Shown here piece after piece: positions 1-8,838 of a stretch of 64,000 nucleotides of DNA. The stretch covers positions 68,400 through 132,399 of the forward strand of contig CBIHOD010000003.1 of NCBI GenBank assembly GCA_966211815.1, read 5' to 3'. The stretch is from JANPCX01 sp966211815. Its GTDB lineage: Bacteria > Pseudomonadota > Gammaproteobacteria > Burkholderiales > Burkholderiaceae_C. The notes beneath the pieces were generated by a model. That model ran no database searches. It was not told where the DNA came from and saw nothing but the letters and a program-made list of their open reading frames with translations. Positions within the stretch are counted from its first letter, which is position 1. Each line of letters begins with the position of its first letter. A program made the position numbers and the translations under genes.

Positions 1-1
1 C

Positions 2-1111
2 CGCGTGCTTCAAGGCGCGTTGGCCCAGGGTGACGAGGTGCGCGCGGCCTTGTCCGGCGAGACGGCCGCCGTCACGCGGATCGCCCGCCCCGACGGAAGC
101 CTTCTGCAACGGGCCTGCGTCGGAGACCGCGTCATCCTGACCGTCGGCGACGGGCAGGGCCTCGGCGTGGCGCAGGGGGATGTGTTGTCCTCCACCCAGG
201 CGCGGCTCGAAACCACCGAGCAATTCGAAGCATTGCTGACTTGGCTGAACGAAGGCACCCCCGGCATCGTGGGGCGCAGCCATGACTTGCGCCTCGGTAC
301 GCGACAAGCCCGCGCAACCGTCACCGCCATCAAATACCGCCTCGACACCGACACCCTGGCTCGGCTGTCGGCGTCCACTTTGCAAGCCGGCGACGTCGCG
401 GTCTGCACATTCGCCGTCGACAAGCCCGTGGTGTTAGGCAGCCACAGTCAATGGCCCGGGCTGGGCGCGTTCACCTTGCTGGACGGCCAGACGGGCACTG
501 CGGTGGCCCTGGGCATGGTGGTCCACGGGCTGCGCCGTTCGCAGAACCTGCGTCCCCAGGCGCTGACCGTCACACGCGCCGACAGGGAACAGCTCAACGG
601 CCACGCGGCCAAGGTCATCTGGTTCACCGGTCTGTCCGGCTCGGGGAAATCGACCATCGCCAATGCGCTGGCGGTGGCGCTTCATGGGCAGGGGAAACGG
701 ACCTATGTGCTCGACGGCGACAATATCCGGCTGGGCTTGAACAAAGACCTGGGCTTCAGTGATGCCGACAGGGTAGAGAACATCCGCCGCATCGCCGAGG
801 TGTCGAAGTTGATGCTGGACGCGGGGCTGGTCGTGATCACCGCCTTCATTTCCCCGTTCCGGCAAGAGCGTGAAATGGCCAGAAGATTGATTGGGGCGGA
901 AAATTTCGTCGAGGTGCACGTCAACACGCCGCTGCAAGTGTGCGAGCAACGTGACGTGAAGGGGCTGTACAAAAAAGCCAGGGCGGGGGAGTTACCCAAT
1001 ATGACGGGAATCCATAGCCCTTATGAACCTCCGGAAAACCCGGACTTTGCTATCGATACATCGAAAGAAAAGCTGCCTGAAATAGTAAAAATTTTGCTCG
1101 AAGTTTTTTGA
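2..1111 (+). CDS. cysNC: Bifunctional sulfate adenylyltransferase subunit 1 / APS kinase (CysN-CysC fusion), 3' part only
   Basis: The reading frame is open to the left window edge, so the N-terminal GTPase domain is missing. Roughly the first 190 visible residues look like the beta-barrel domains that follow the GTPase of CysN. The C-terminal ~170 residues are an APS kinase with a P-loop GLSGSGKST near residue 208 and the CysC-like stretches YVLDGDNIR and TAFISPFR. Together these enzymes turn sulfate and ATP into APS and then PAPS in the cytoplasm. The NodQ-like fusion is well known in proteobacteria. Lying directly upstream of glycan export and synthesis genes, it could supply PAPS for sulfated glycans, but no sulfotransferase is visible in the window, so ordinary sulfur assimilation is equally possible. 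Confidence 0.9.
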   Translation, partial: RVLQGALAQGDEVRAALSGETAAVTRIARPDGSLLQRACVGDRVILTVGDGQGLGVAQGDVLSSTQARLETTEQFEALLTWLNEGTPGIVGRSHDLRLGTRQARATVTAIKYRLDTDTLARLSASTLQAGDVAVCTFAVDKPVVLGSHSQWPGLGAFTLLDGQTGTAVALGMVVHGLRRSQNLRPQALTVTRADREQLNGHAAKVIWFTGLSGSGKSTIANALAVALHGQGKRTYVLDGDNIRLGLNKDLGFSDADRVENIRRIAEVSKLMLDAGLVVITAFISPFRQEREMARRLIGAENFVEVHVNTPLQVCEQRDVKGLYKKARAGELPNMTGIHSPYEPPENPDFAIDTSKEKLPEIVKILLEVF

Positions 1112-1291
1112 ATCAAGACCTTGCTGATAATAAATTTTCGGAGGAATCAAAAATGATTGGGAGGGAAAAATGCGGCAGCTTGCGCTGGTCAATCTTCGAG
1201 TCCTTGGGCGATATTTATTTTCAAATTGAAAAAAATATCTTCGTCGCTCCATTTCGTCCATGGCTGCGTGGGGCATAGCCAGAACTGGACG

Positions 1292-2089
1292 ATGAAATCC
1301 AATTTCTTCCTCACATTCTGGATTCACCGAAGTTTGGTCGCAGAATTGATCAAACGAGAGTTTGCTGGTCGTTATCGGGGCTCACTGGGGGGTGTCGCAT
1401 GGTCTTTTGCCCAACCCGTATTCCTGCTGTTGGTCTACACCCTGGCATTCGGCGTCATATTGAAAGCCCGTTGGGGCGGGGCAGGTGGCACGGCTGACTA
1501 CGCCTTGATGCTGTTTGCTGGCCTGATCATCTACAACGCATTTTCCGAATGTTTGATCAAGTCGGGTAACTTGATCACAGACAATCCGAATTTTGTCAAA
1601 AAGGTGGTTTTTCCGCTAGAGCTGCTGCCTGTTGTGGCCGTGGGAACCGCAATGCTTCATCTTGTCATTGGGCTGTTTGCCTGGTTGATGGGTTATGCCG
1701 TCCTGTTTGGCTGGCCCAAGCCAGCCATCATTTATGCTCCCGCAGTTCTCATCTGCTTGATTCCTGTGCTACTTGGAATTGGATGGTTATTTTCTGCTCT
1801 GGGAGTAGTTTTGAGGGATGTTGGCCAATTTGCCCAACTGATCAGCCATACCTTGCTCTTCTTGACCCCCATTTTTTACAGTGCAGAAGCTGCGCCGCCT
1901 TTATTTCGAAAAATCCTCATCCTGAATCCTTTGACTTTCATTGTCGATCAATTCCGATCGGTTATATTTTTCGGAAATGAACCTTCGCTTCTGGGGCTTA
2001 TCACGTATTTTGTGATCGCCGTTATTTTCTCTTTGATGTGCCTCCTGGTATTCAAACGGTTGAGGCACAGTTTTGCAGATTTGGTGTGA
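1292..2089 (+). CDS. wzm: ABC-2 type polysaccharide export permease (Wzm/KpsM-like)
   Basis: A 265-residue integral membrane protein with about six hydrophobic segments. Its N-terminal region contains RSLVAELIKREFAGRYRGS, typical of ABC-2 permeases that export O-antigen or capsule chains. I chose ATG 1292 because it gives the standard family N-terminus; the frame stays open upstream to a TTG at 1157, but that extension looks non-coding. The partner ATPase starts 4 bp after the stop, so the two form an exporter that moves a lipid-linked polysaccharide across the inner membrane. Base composition is clearly more AT-rich than the genes from 5011 onward, which suggests a separate origin. Confidence 0.9.
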   Translation: MKSNFFLTFWIHRSLVAELIKREFAGRYRGSLGGVAWSFAQPVFLLLVYTLAFGVILKARWGGAGGTADYALMLFAGLIIYNAFSECLIKSGNLITDNPNFVKKVVFPLELLPVVAVGTAMLHLVIGLFAWLMGYAVLFGWPKPAIIYAPAVLICLIPVLLGIGWLFSALGVVLRDVGQFAQLISHTLLFLTPIFYSAEAAPPLFRKILILNPLTFIVDQFRSVIFFGNEPSLLGLITYFVIAVIFSLMCLLVFKRLRHSFADLV

Positions 2090-2093
2090 CTTC

Positions 2094-3413
2094 ATGGAAA
2101 AAAATGCCATTGAAGTCCGTGAAATATCGAAAAGCTACGACGTTTACGACACGCCCCTGGCGCGCATTCGCCATGCGATTTGGCCTCGCCTGAACCATGG
2201 AGTAAAACAGGTCCACGCCCTGGAAAACATCAGTTTCGATATTTCTCAGGGCGAAGCCCTTGGAATCATCGGGCGCAATGGGAGTGGGAAAAGCACGCTT
2301 CTGGAGATCATCACAGGCACGCTGGAGCCCACTTCGGGCTCTGTGCATGTGTCCGGGCGTATTGCCGGCCTGCTTGAACTGGGCAGTGGCTTCAATCCTG
2401 AATATTCAGGTCGAGAAAATGTTTTCTTGAATGGTTTGCTGATGGGGCTCGATAAAGCCTCTATTGAAGAAAGATTTGACGACATCGTCAGTTTTGCCGA
2501 TATTGGTGATGTGCTTGAGCGGCCGGTAAAAACTTATTCCAGTGGAATGCTGGTCAGGTTGGCATTTTCAGTGCAAGTGGCGCTGCAGCCAGATATTTTG
2601 ATCGTCGATGAAGCCTTGAGCGTGGGAGATTATTTCTTTCAACAAAAATGCTTCGGCCGGCTGAGGCAGATGCGGGATAACGGCCTGACATTGTTGTTCG
2701 TTTCGCACGACATGGGCAGCGTGAGGGATCTATGCTCAAAAGCCGTTTATTTGAACAAAGGAAAGATGATTTTCTCGGGTGACAGCAAACTTGCCATTTC
2801 AAAATATCTCAGTCAGGCGGGGAGCAGACGCCTTGAAAGAGAGTCGAGTGGGGATGTTTCCGATGAAAATCGTATCTTCGAGAAAGATTCATTCCGCCAA
2901 AATTTCGTTATTGAGGAAGCTTTCTGGAAATTTGGAGAAAAGCAAAGTTTCAATAACTTTGAAAAAACTAGAATATTGGCTGTCCAAATAACAAATACAA
3001 ACGGCGAAGCTATCTCTCATTGCAATGTCGGGCAAAAGTTTTTCTTGACCGCCATCATTGGAATGAGCCGGCGAGATTCGGGTCATGTGGGTCTGTCGAT
3101 CAAGAATAAGTTCGATCAAGTGGTCAACTCGACCACCAGTTTGAACTTGAATTGTCCTGCGATCGAAAGTGATGACGCTGAAGTGAAAATATTTCGCTTC
3201 GAGATCGATTGCATGCTCGAGGCTGGTCTTTATTCCTTGATGGTCAATTTTGCTCAACCATCTGGAAAAAATTCTGGATTTGTGAAGGACAGCACAGGGT
3301 GGTTTGGACCTTTTGAGGTGCGATGGGATTATTCCAATTCCACCGCACCTTTCCTTGGAATGTTCGGATTGCCGGTCACCGGGCGATTGGTTCAGCTATC
3401 ACATATAGTTTAG
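2094..3413 (+). CDS. wzt: Polysaccharide export ABC transporter ATP-binding protein with C-terminal glycan-binding domain (Wzt-like)
   Basis: 439 residues. The N-terminal ATPase has Walker A GRNGSGKST near residue 59, signature YSSGMLVRLAFS near 146 and Walker B ILIVDEAL near 168. From about residue 270 there is an extra beta-rich domain of the Wzt C-terminal type, which in known O-antigen exporters recognises the modified chain end before export. The full length (capsule ATPases of the KpsT type are about 220 residues) therefore argues for an O-antigen-like chain with a terminal tag. ATG 2094 follows the permease stop by 4 bp. The C-terminal domain is the most AT-rich part, as is usual for this variable domain. 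Confidence 0.9.
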   Translation: MEKNAIEVREISKSYDVYDTPLARIRHAIWPRLNHGVKQVHALENISFDISQGEALGIIGRNGSGKSTLLEIITGTLEPTSGSVHVSGRIAGLLELGSGFNPEYSGRENVFLNGLLMGLDKASIEERFDDIVSFADIGDVLERPVKTYSSGMLVRLAFSVQVALQPDILIVDEALSVGDYFFQQKCFGRLRQMRDNGLTLLFVSHDMGSVRDLCSKAVYLNKGKMIFSGDSKLAISKYLSQAGSRRLERESSGDVSDENRIFEKDSFRQNFVIEEAFWKFGEKQSFNNFEKTRILAVQITNTNGEAISHCNVGQKFFLTAIIGMSRRDSGHVGLSIKNKFDQVVNSTTSLNLNCPAIESDDAEVKIFRFEIDCMLEAGLYSLMVNFAQPSGKNSGFVKDSTGWFGPFEVRWDYSNSTAPFLGMFGLPVTGRLVQLSHIV

Positions 3414-3546
3414 TTCCAGCCATCTTTTGAATTCAATATTTTGACAAATTGAGTTGACTGGCTGACGCTGCTTTTGAATTTGCTGAAAAATTTCAACGGC
3501 GACACGAGTCGCAGGCGCCGAAGGCTCGCAATGGATGGTCGGCAGT

Positions 3547-3563
3547 GATTAATTTAATTAATC
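3547..3563. repeat. 17-bp AT-rich palindrome in intergenic region
   Basis: The arms gattaatt and aattaatc surround a single central t, inside the 270-bp AT-rich gap between the ABC ATPase gene and the next glycosyltransferase gene. It could be an operator or just low-complexity sequence. A possible -10 box (tataat, 3603-3608) lies 40 bp downstream without a convincing -35. Confidence 0.35.
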
Positions 3564-3683
3564 GGCTTCTACAAAAGGACTCTGGAGTTAGTTGGAATAA
3601 AATATAATCTTTGATCGCTTTATATTAAATCGGCGCGCGTCTCAAAATGTAATTCATAATGCGCGTTTCTGACGGGGAGTGGG

Positions 3684-4946
3684 ATGGTGACTGAGTTCGT
3701 TGATTTGGTTCGTCGCATTGAGCTTCTGGAACAGAAAATTTCTGACGTATTGGATCATCGATGCCTGGAGTGTGAGGTCAGTGATCAACTGCAGTCACGG
3801 CAGGCGCTCGCCTCTCAACTTCTAGAAGCGATTAATGCATACCGAGCTTCCATGAAGCTGGCGCCCAAAAAGTATCACGTTGTTGGTTCCTCGTTTTTTT
3901 CTTTTTATGATACGAACAATGCTTCAATCAACAACAGAAAAGGGCTTGAGATTGAGATGCAGATTGTGTCATTGGAAAAAGAACTTTTTAAAATCCGCTG
4001 GTTATACCGATTGATGTGGCCAGCAGTTCGTTTTTTTCAATTTTTTAAAAGCATTTTCCAACCTAAAATTGGAAAACTTTGTCATCATCTGCCAATAGAT
4101 GTGCAGAGCTGGGGCCTTCCTCCGAGTTCTAGGAGCGGAAAGGATTTGGATTTGCCGACGATATCGATCGTGACGCCGTCATTTCGGCAAGGTGGTTATA
4201 TTGCCCGCACGATCGATAGTGTAATTAATCAAAACTATCCTGGTTTGGAATATTTTGTTCAAGACGGTGGCTCCGAGGATCAAACGTTAGATATATTGAA
4301 TTCATATTCCGGGCGCTTGTCTGGCTGGGTTTCGGAGAAAGACTCCGGTCAATCTCAGGCTATTAACTTGGGTTTTATGAAAACCAAGGGCGAGATTATG
4401 GCCTGGTTGAATTCAGATGATCTTCTCATGCCTGGGACATTGAACTACGTCGGGAATTTTTTCTTGAACAACCCTGATGTCGATGTGATCTACGGTCATC
4501 GCATCCTGATCGACGAGCAGGATAAAGAGATTGGGCGTTGGATATTGCCGGGTCATGATGATGAAATTCTGTGCTGGGCAGATTTCATTCCGCAGGAAAC
4601 ACTTTTCTGGCGGCGCTCGATCTGGAACAAAGCGGGAGGCGGCATTGACGAGTCTTTCCGTTTCGCGATGGATTGGGATTTGTTGATCCGATTCCGTGAC
4701 GCGGGCGCCCGCATGGTACGGGTGCCATTTTTCCTCGGAGCTTTTCGGATCCATGAAGCACAGAAAACGTCCGCTGCTATTAATAGCGTAGGCATGGCGG
4801 AAATGGAGCGCATCCGCGAAAGATGCCGGGGATATAAGCCCAACCAATCTGAAATTCGAGCGGCGGTCGCTCCTTATGTTTTCAGGCATCTTTGGTCAGA
4901 TTTTCTCATGCGTTCGAAAAATGCTTTGGGCTTACTGAGAAATTAA
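3684..4946 (+). CDS. Family 2 glycosyltransferase with N-terminal extension
   Basis: 420 residues. The first ~140 residues are a non-catalytic, partly coiled-coil-like extension. The GT2 domain starts near residue 155 (ISIVTPSFRQGGYIARTID) and shows the nucleotide-sugar binding run DGGSEDQT and the WLNSDD metal-binding motif. It should add a sugar to the growing surface glycan on the cytoplasmic face; donor and linkage cannot be read from sequence. ATG 3684 is preceded by a purine-rich ggggag at 3674-3679. Composition is AT-rich like the two transporter genes before it. The GT2 gene at 13749 is a GC-rich relative sharing DGGS.DQ..D and WLNSDD.L.PG.L. Confidence 0.88.
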   Translation: MVTEFVDLVRRIELLEQKISDVLDHRCLECEVSDQLQSRQALASQLLEAINAYRASMKLAPKKYHVVGSSFFSFYDTNNASINNRKGLEIEMQIVSLEKELFKIRWLYRLMWPAVRFFQFFKSIFQPKIGKLCHHLPIDVQSWGLPPSSRSGKDLDLPTISIVTPSFRQGGYIARTIDSVINQNYPGLEYFVQDGGSEDQTLDILNSYSGRLSGWVSEKDSGQSQAINLGFMKTKGEIMAWLNSDDLLMPGTLNYVGNFFLNNPDVDVIYGHRILIDEQDKEIGRWILPGHDDEILCWADFIPQETLFWRRSIWNKAGGGIDESFRFAMDWDLLIRFRDAGARMVRVPFFLGAFRIHEAQKTSAAINSVGMAEMERIRERCRGYKPNQSEIRAAVAPYVFRHLWSDFLMRSKNALGLLRN

Positions 4947-5010
4947 TAAAAATATTATTCCGGTGGCTGCCCATGGCAGCTTGTACTTTTCTATACCTTA
5001 AGGCTTGGTC

Positions 5011-6072
5011 ATGCGTCATTTCCCCGCCCCGATCGTTGATAGGAAGATTCGTTTCGCTCTTGCTGGATGTGGCCGGATCGCACAAAAGCATTTCTCCGCT
5101 TTGAAGGAGCATGCCGACCGCGCCGAACTGGTCGGCATTTGCGATGTGAATTCCAAGGCCTTGGACGCCGCGGTCAAGCAGACACAGGCGAAGCCGTATG
5201 CCAATTTGCCCGCCATGCTGGCGGACACCAATGCCGACATCGTGGTCCTCACGACCCCCAGCGGCCTGCATCCCCAGGAGACTGTCGACGTCGCCGCGAC
5301 CGGCCGCCATGTGATGACCGAGAAGCCCATGGCCACCCGTTGGCATGACGGCTTGCGCATGGTGAAGGCATGCGACGATGCGAACGTGCGCTTGTTCGTC
5401 GTCAAGCAGAACCGCAGCAACGCGACTTTGCAGCTCGTCAAGCAGGCTGTTGAACAGGGGCGGTTCGGCCGCATCTACATGGTCAACGTGAACGTGTTCT
5501 GGACCCGGCCGCAGGAGTATTACGACAGCGCCGCCTGGCGGGGCACCTGGGAATTCGACGGCGGCGCCTTGATGAACCAGGCGAGCCACTATGTCGACTT
5601 GCTCGACTGGTTGATCGGCCCGATCGAAAGCCTCCAGGCCTACACGGCCACGCTGGCGCGGAACATCGAGGTGGAAGACACGGGTGTCCTCAGCATCAAA
5701 TGGCGTTCGGGCGCTCTGGGTTCCATGAACGTGACGATGCTCACCTATCCGGAGAATCTCGAAGGAAGCATCACCATCATCGGAGAGAAGGGCACCGTGC
5801 GTGTCGGCGGCGTTGCCGTGAATGAAATCACCCACTGGCAATTTTCCGATCGCCGCGAGGAGGATGAGAAAGTGAAAGCGGCGAATTACGAAACCACGTC
5901 GGTCTATGGCTTCGGCCACCCGCTCTACTACGACAACGTCATCAAGGTCCTGAGGGGCGAGGCCGAACCGGAGACGGACGGCCGCGAAGGGCTCAAATCC
6001 CTGGAGACCCTGATCGCCACCTATCTTTCCGCCCGCGACGGCAAACGCATCGCCTTGCCCCTGGACTACTGA
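5011..6072 (+). CDS. wbpB: UDP-N-acetyl-glucosaminuronate 3-dehydrogenase (WbpB/WlbA-type, Gfo/Idh/MocA family)
   Basis: 353 residues with an N-terminal NAD-binding Rossmann fold (ALAGCGRIAQKH) and the family motif EKPMA near residue 103. In Pseudomonas and Bordetella this enzyme oxidises C3 of UDP-GlcNAcA as the first committed step to UDP-ManNAc(3NAc)A. The assignment rests mainly on context: the next three genes are exactly the transaminase, acetyltransferase and epimerase of that pathway, with 1 bp or 4-bp overlaps between them. ATG 5011 is preferred over TTG 5005 because the Rossmann strand then sits at the expected distance. GC content rises sharply here relative to the upstream genes. 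Confidence 0.88.
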   Translation: MRHFPAPIVDRKIRFALAGCGRIAQKHFSALKEHADRAELVGICDVNSKALDAAVKQTQAKPYANLPAMLADTNADIVVLTTPSGLHPQETVDVAATGRHVMTEKPMATRWHDGLRMVKACDDANVRLFVVKQNRSNATLQLVKQAVEQGRFGRIYMVNVNVFWTRPQEYYDSAAWRGTWEFDGGALMNQASHYVDLLDWLIGPIESLQAYTATLARNIEVEDTGVLSIKWRSGALGSMNVTMLTYPENLEGSITIIGEKGTVRVGGVAVNEITHWQFSDRREEDEKVKAANYETTSVYGFGHPLYYDNVIKVLRGEAEPETDGREGLKSLETLIATYLSARDGKRIALPLDY

Positions 6073-6073
6073 A

Positions 6074-6634
6074 ATGGCCGTCACCATCCACCCAACCGCC
6101 ATCGTCGACGAAGGCGCGGAAATCGGAGACGGCAGCCGGGTCTGGCACTGGGTCCACATTTCAGCCGGCGCACGGATCGGGGAGGGCTGTTCGTTCGGAC
6201 AAAATGTCTTCGTCGGCAACGATGTCGTCGTCGGAAACAACGTCAAGGTCCAGAACAACGTCTCCATTTACGACGCCGTCCGGCTGGAAGACGACGTTTT
6301 CTGCGGCCCCAGCGCGGTCTTCACCAATGTCTATAACCCGCGTTCCGCCATCACCCGCAAGAACGAGTACAGGCCGACAGTCGTCCGCAAGGGCGCGACG
6401 CTGGGGGCGAATTGCACCATCGTCTGCGGCAACACGATCGGCGAGCATGCGTTCGTCGGGGCCGGCGCGGTGGTCAACAGCGACGTTCCCGCTTATGCGC
6501 TCATGCTGGGTGTTCCAGCCAAACGCAAGGGATGGATGTGCCGCTGCGGCGTCCAGCTGCGCGGCAGAGGGCGGGTCAGCTGCAGCTGCTCGGCCGTTTA
6601 TGAAATCAACGATTCGACTTGCACGCGACTATGA
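6074..6634 (+). CDS. wbpD: UDP-3-amino-GlcNAcA 3-N-acetyltransferase (WbpD/WlbB-type, left-handed beta-helix)
   Basis: 186 residues made mostly of hexapeptide repeats (for example IGDGSR, IGEGCS, VVGNNV, LGANCT, IGEHAF), which fold into a left-handed beta-helix acetyl-CoA-dependent acyltransferase. It acetylates the 3-amino group made by the downstream aminotransferase. The C-terminus carries a compact cysteine cluster (CRCG and, about 13 residues on, CSCS) that could bind a metal; this is seen but its role is inference. The start codon is one base after the wbpB stop, and the stop overlaps the next start as ATGA. Confidence 0.9.
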   Translation: MAVTIHPTAIVDEGAEIGDGSRVWHWVHISAGARIGEGCSFGQNVFVGNDVVVGNNVKVQNNVSIYDAVRLEDDVFCGPSAVFTNVYNPRSAITRKNEYRPTVVRKGATLGANCTIVCGNTIGEHAFVGAGAVVNSDVPAYALMLGVPAKRKGWMCRCGVQLRGRGRVSCSCSAVYEINDSTCTRL

Positions 6635-7743
6635 CCAAGAAAATTGAGTTCATCGACCTCAAGGCCCAGTACGCCGACCTCAAGGAAACCATCAATGGGC
6701 GGATCCAGCGCGTGCTGGACCACGGCCAATTCATCATGGGGCCGGAGGTGCGCGAGCTGGAGCAGAAGCTTGAAGAGTTCTGCGTATCGAAGCACTGCAT
6801 CACCGTCGCTTCCGGGACGGAGGCTTTGCTGATCGCGCTGATGGCCCTCGGGGTCAAGCCGGGCGACGAAGTCATCACGACGCCGTTCACTTTCGTCGCC
6901 ACGGCGGAAGTCATCGCGCTGCTCGGCGCGGTGCCCGTTTTCGTCGATGTCCAGGCCGACACCTGCAACATCGATCCCGCGCTGGTCGAAGCCGCCGTCA
7001 CGCCGAGGACCAAGGCGATCATTCCTGTCTCACTGTATGGCCAAGTCGCCGACATGGATGAGATCAACGAGATCGCCTCGAGGCATGGCGGCATCGCCGT
7101 CATCGAAGACGCCGCGCAGAGCTTCGGCGCGACTTACAAAGGCAAGAAGAGCTGCAACCTTTCGGGCATCGGCTGCACGAGTTTCTTCCCCAGCAAGCCG
7201 CTCGGATGTTATGGCGATGGCGGTGCGATCTTCACCAGCGACGACAGCCTGGCCAAAGCGATGCGTGAGATACGGGTCCATGGCCAGGAGCGGCGCTACT
7301 ACCACACGCGCGTGGGCGTGGGCGGCCGCATGGACACCCTCCAGTGCGCCATCGTCCTGGGCAAACTGGAAAAGCTCGAATGGGAAATCGAACGGCGCAT
7401 CGAGGCCGGCGCCCGCTATCAGCAGCTTTTCAGCGACGTTCCCGCCGTCAAGACGCTCGTCGTGCGCCAGGACAGGACATCCGTCTGGGGGCAGTACACC
7501 ATCCAGGTCGAGCAAAGAGAGCGGGTGCTGGAACGCCTGGCCGCCGCGGGCGTCCCCACGGCGGTTCACTATCCGGTGCCGCTGCACCACCAGCCCGCTT
7601 ACCGCGATGCCTGCCGCATCTCCGGCGGCCTTTCTATCTCCGAAAGCTTGGCGGCCAAGGTCATGAGCCTGCCGATGCACCCTTACATCGACCCGCAAAC
7701 GCAGGAGCGCATCGTTCGCGCCGTAGCGGAAGCTGTCGCATGA
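6631..7743 (+). CDS. wbpE: UDP-3-keto-GlcNAcA aminotransferase (WbpE/WlbC-type, DegT/DnrJ/EryC1 family)
   Basis: 370 residues, normal for PLP-dependent sugar aminotransferases. The Schiff-base lysine is in SKPLGCYGDGGA near residue 190, and the entry motif GTEALLIAL near residue 65 binds the cofactor phosphate. It transfers an amino group, usually from glutamate, to the 3-keto sugar made by WbpB. ATG 6631 overlaps the wbpD stop (ATGA), and its own stop overlaps the wbpI start the same way, so translation is coupled across three genes. Confidence 0.92.
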   Translation: MTKKIEFIDLKAQYADLKETINGRIQRVLDHGQFIMGPEVRELEQKLEEFCVSKHCITVASGTEALLIALMALGVKPGDEVITTPFTFVATAEVIALLGAVPVFVDVQADTCNIDPALVEAAVTPRTKAIIPVSLYGQVADMDEINEIASRHGGIAVIEDAAQSFGATYKGKKSCNLSGIGCTSFFPSKPLGCYGDGGAIFTSDDSLAKAMREIRVHGQERRYYHTRVGVGGRMDTLQCAIVLGKLEKLEWEIERRIEAGARYQQLFSDVPAVKTLVVRQDRTSVWGQYTIQVEQRERVLERLAAAGVPTAVHYPVPLHHQPAYRDACRISGGLSISESLAAKVMSLPMHPYIDPQTQERIVRAVAEAVA

Positions 7744-8834
7744 CGACAAAAATCGTCACCGTGGTGGGCGCGCGGCCCCAGTTCATCAAGGCCGCCGCTG
7801 TTTCCCGCGCCATCCGGGAGCTGCACGCTTCCAGATTGGACGAGGTGTTGGTCCATACCGGCCAGCATTACGACGAGAACATGTCGCAAGTGTTCTTCGA
7901 CGAGTTGGACATTCCCCATCCGAAATACAACCTCCAAATATCGGGGGGGCAGCACGGTGCGATGACGGGCCGCATGCTCGAGGCTTTGGAAAACGTCTTC
8001 CTGCAAGAAAAGCCTGACTGGGTTTTGATTTACGGCGACACCAATTCGACCCTGGCTGCCGCTGTGGCCGCTGCCAAGCTGCATATGCCTGTCGCCCATG
8101 TCGAAGCCGGCTTGAGGTCCTTCAACATGAAAATGCCTGAGGAAATCAACCGGATTCTGGCCGATCGTGTTTCCTCTCTGCTTTTTTGCCCGACCGACAC
8201 CGCAGTGGCCAACCTCAGGGATGAGGGGATGGAAAAAGGCGTCCACAACGTGGGCGACGTCATGTATGACGTGGCCTTGTATTACAGGGACCGGGCCCGC
8301 GAGCAAAGCAAAATACGCCTGCAGCTGAAACTGGCGGCGGGAAGCTTTGCGCTGGCCACTTGCCATCGTGCCGAGAACACGGACAGTCCTGAGCGCCTGG
8401 GCGGCATTCTTTCCGCGCTTGGAAAGATTGCTGAATCCCTTCCTGTCGTCTTTCCCCTCCATCCACGCACCCGCAAACTCATCGAGAACTATGGATACGG
8501 CCGCCATCTTGATCGGTTGATCTTGACGGACCCGCTGCCATTCCTGGACATGGTGTCGCTCGAACAGGGTGCGAAATTCATCCTTACTGATTCTGGTGGC
8601 GTCCAGAAAGAGGCTTTCTTTTATGGCGTGCCATGCATCACCATGCGCGACGAAACCGAATGGATCGAAACAACGCATTGCGGTGCCAATCACCTGGTGG
8701 GAGCGAACCGCGAAACCATCATCGATCGCGCCACCGACATTCTTTCCGGAAAAGTAAAGGCGGATTTTTCCAGCAAACCTTATGGCCACGGTGTCGCGGC
8801 AAAAGATATTTTAAATATTCTGGCCGCTGGATGA
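7740..8834 (+). CDS. wbpI: UDP-2,3-diacetamido-glucuronate 2-epimerase (WbpI/WlbD-type)
   Basis: 364 residues of the non-hydrolysing UDP-GlcNAc 2-epimerase fold (GT-B). Typical motifs are VVGARPQFIKAAAV at the N-terminus, HTGQHYDENMS near residue 38, HVEAGLRS near 120 and TDSGGVQKEA near 285. In this gene context it converts the glucuronate form into UDP-ManNAc(3NAc)A, the final donor of the pathway. A plain UDP-GlcNAc 2-epimerase (WecB) is the alternative, but those sit with wecC-like genes, which are absent here. The start is ATG 7740, overlapping the preceding stop. Confidence 0.9.
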   Translation: MTTKIVTVVGARPQFIKAAAVSRAIRELHASRLDEVLVHTGQHYDENMSQVFFDELDIPHPKYNLQISGGQHGAMTGRMLEALENVFLQEKPDWVLIYGDTNSTLAAAVAAAKLHMPVAHVEAGLRSFNMKMPEEINRILADRVSSLLFCPTDTAVANLRDEGMEKGVHNVGDVMYDVALYYRDRAREQSKIRLQLKLAAGSFALATCHRAENTDSPERLGGILSALGKIAESLPVVFPLHPRTRKLIENYGYGRHLDRLILTDPLPFLDMVSLEQGAKFILTDSGGVQKEAFFYGVPCITMRDETEWIETTHCGANHLVGANRETIIDRATDILSGKVKADFSSKPYGHGVAAKDILNILAAG

Positions 8835-8838
8835 TTTT

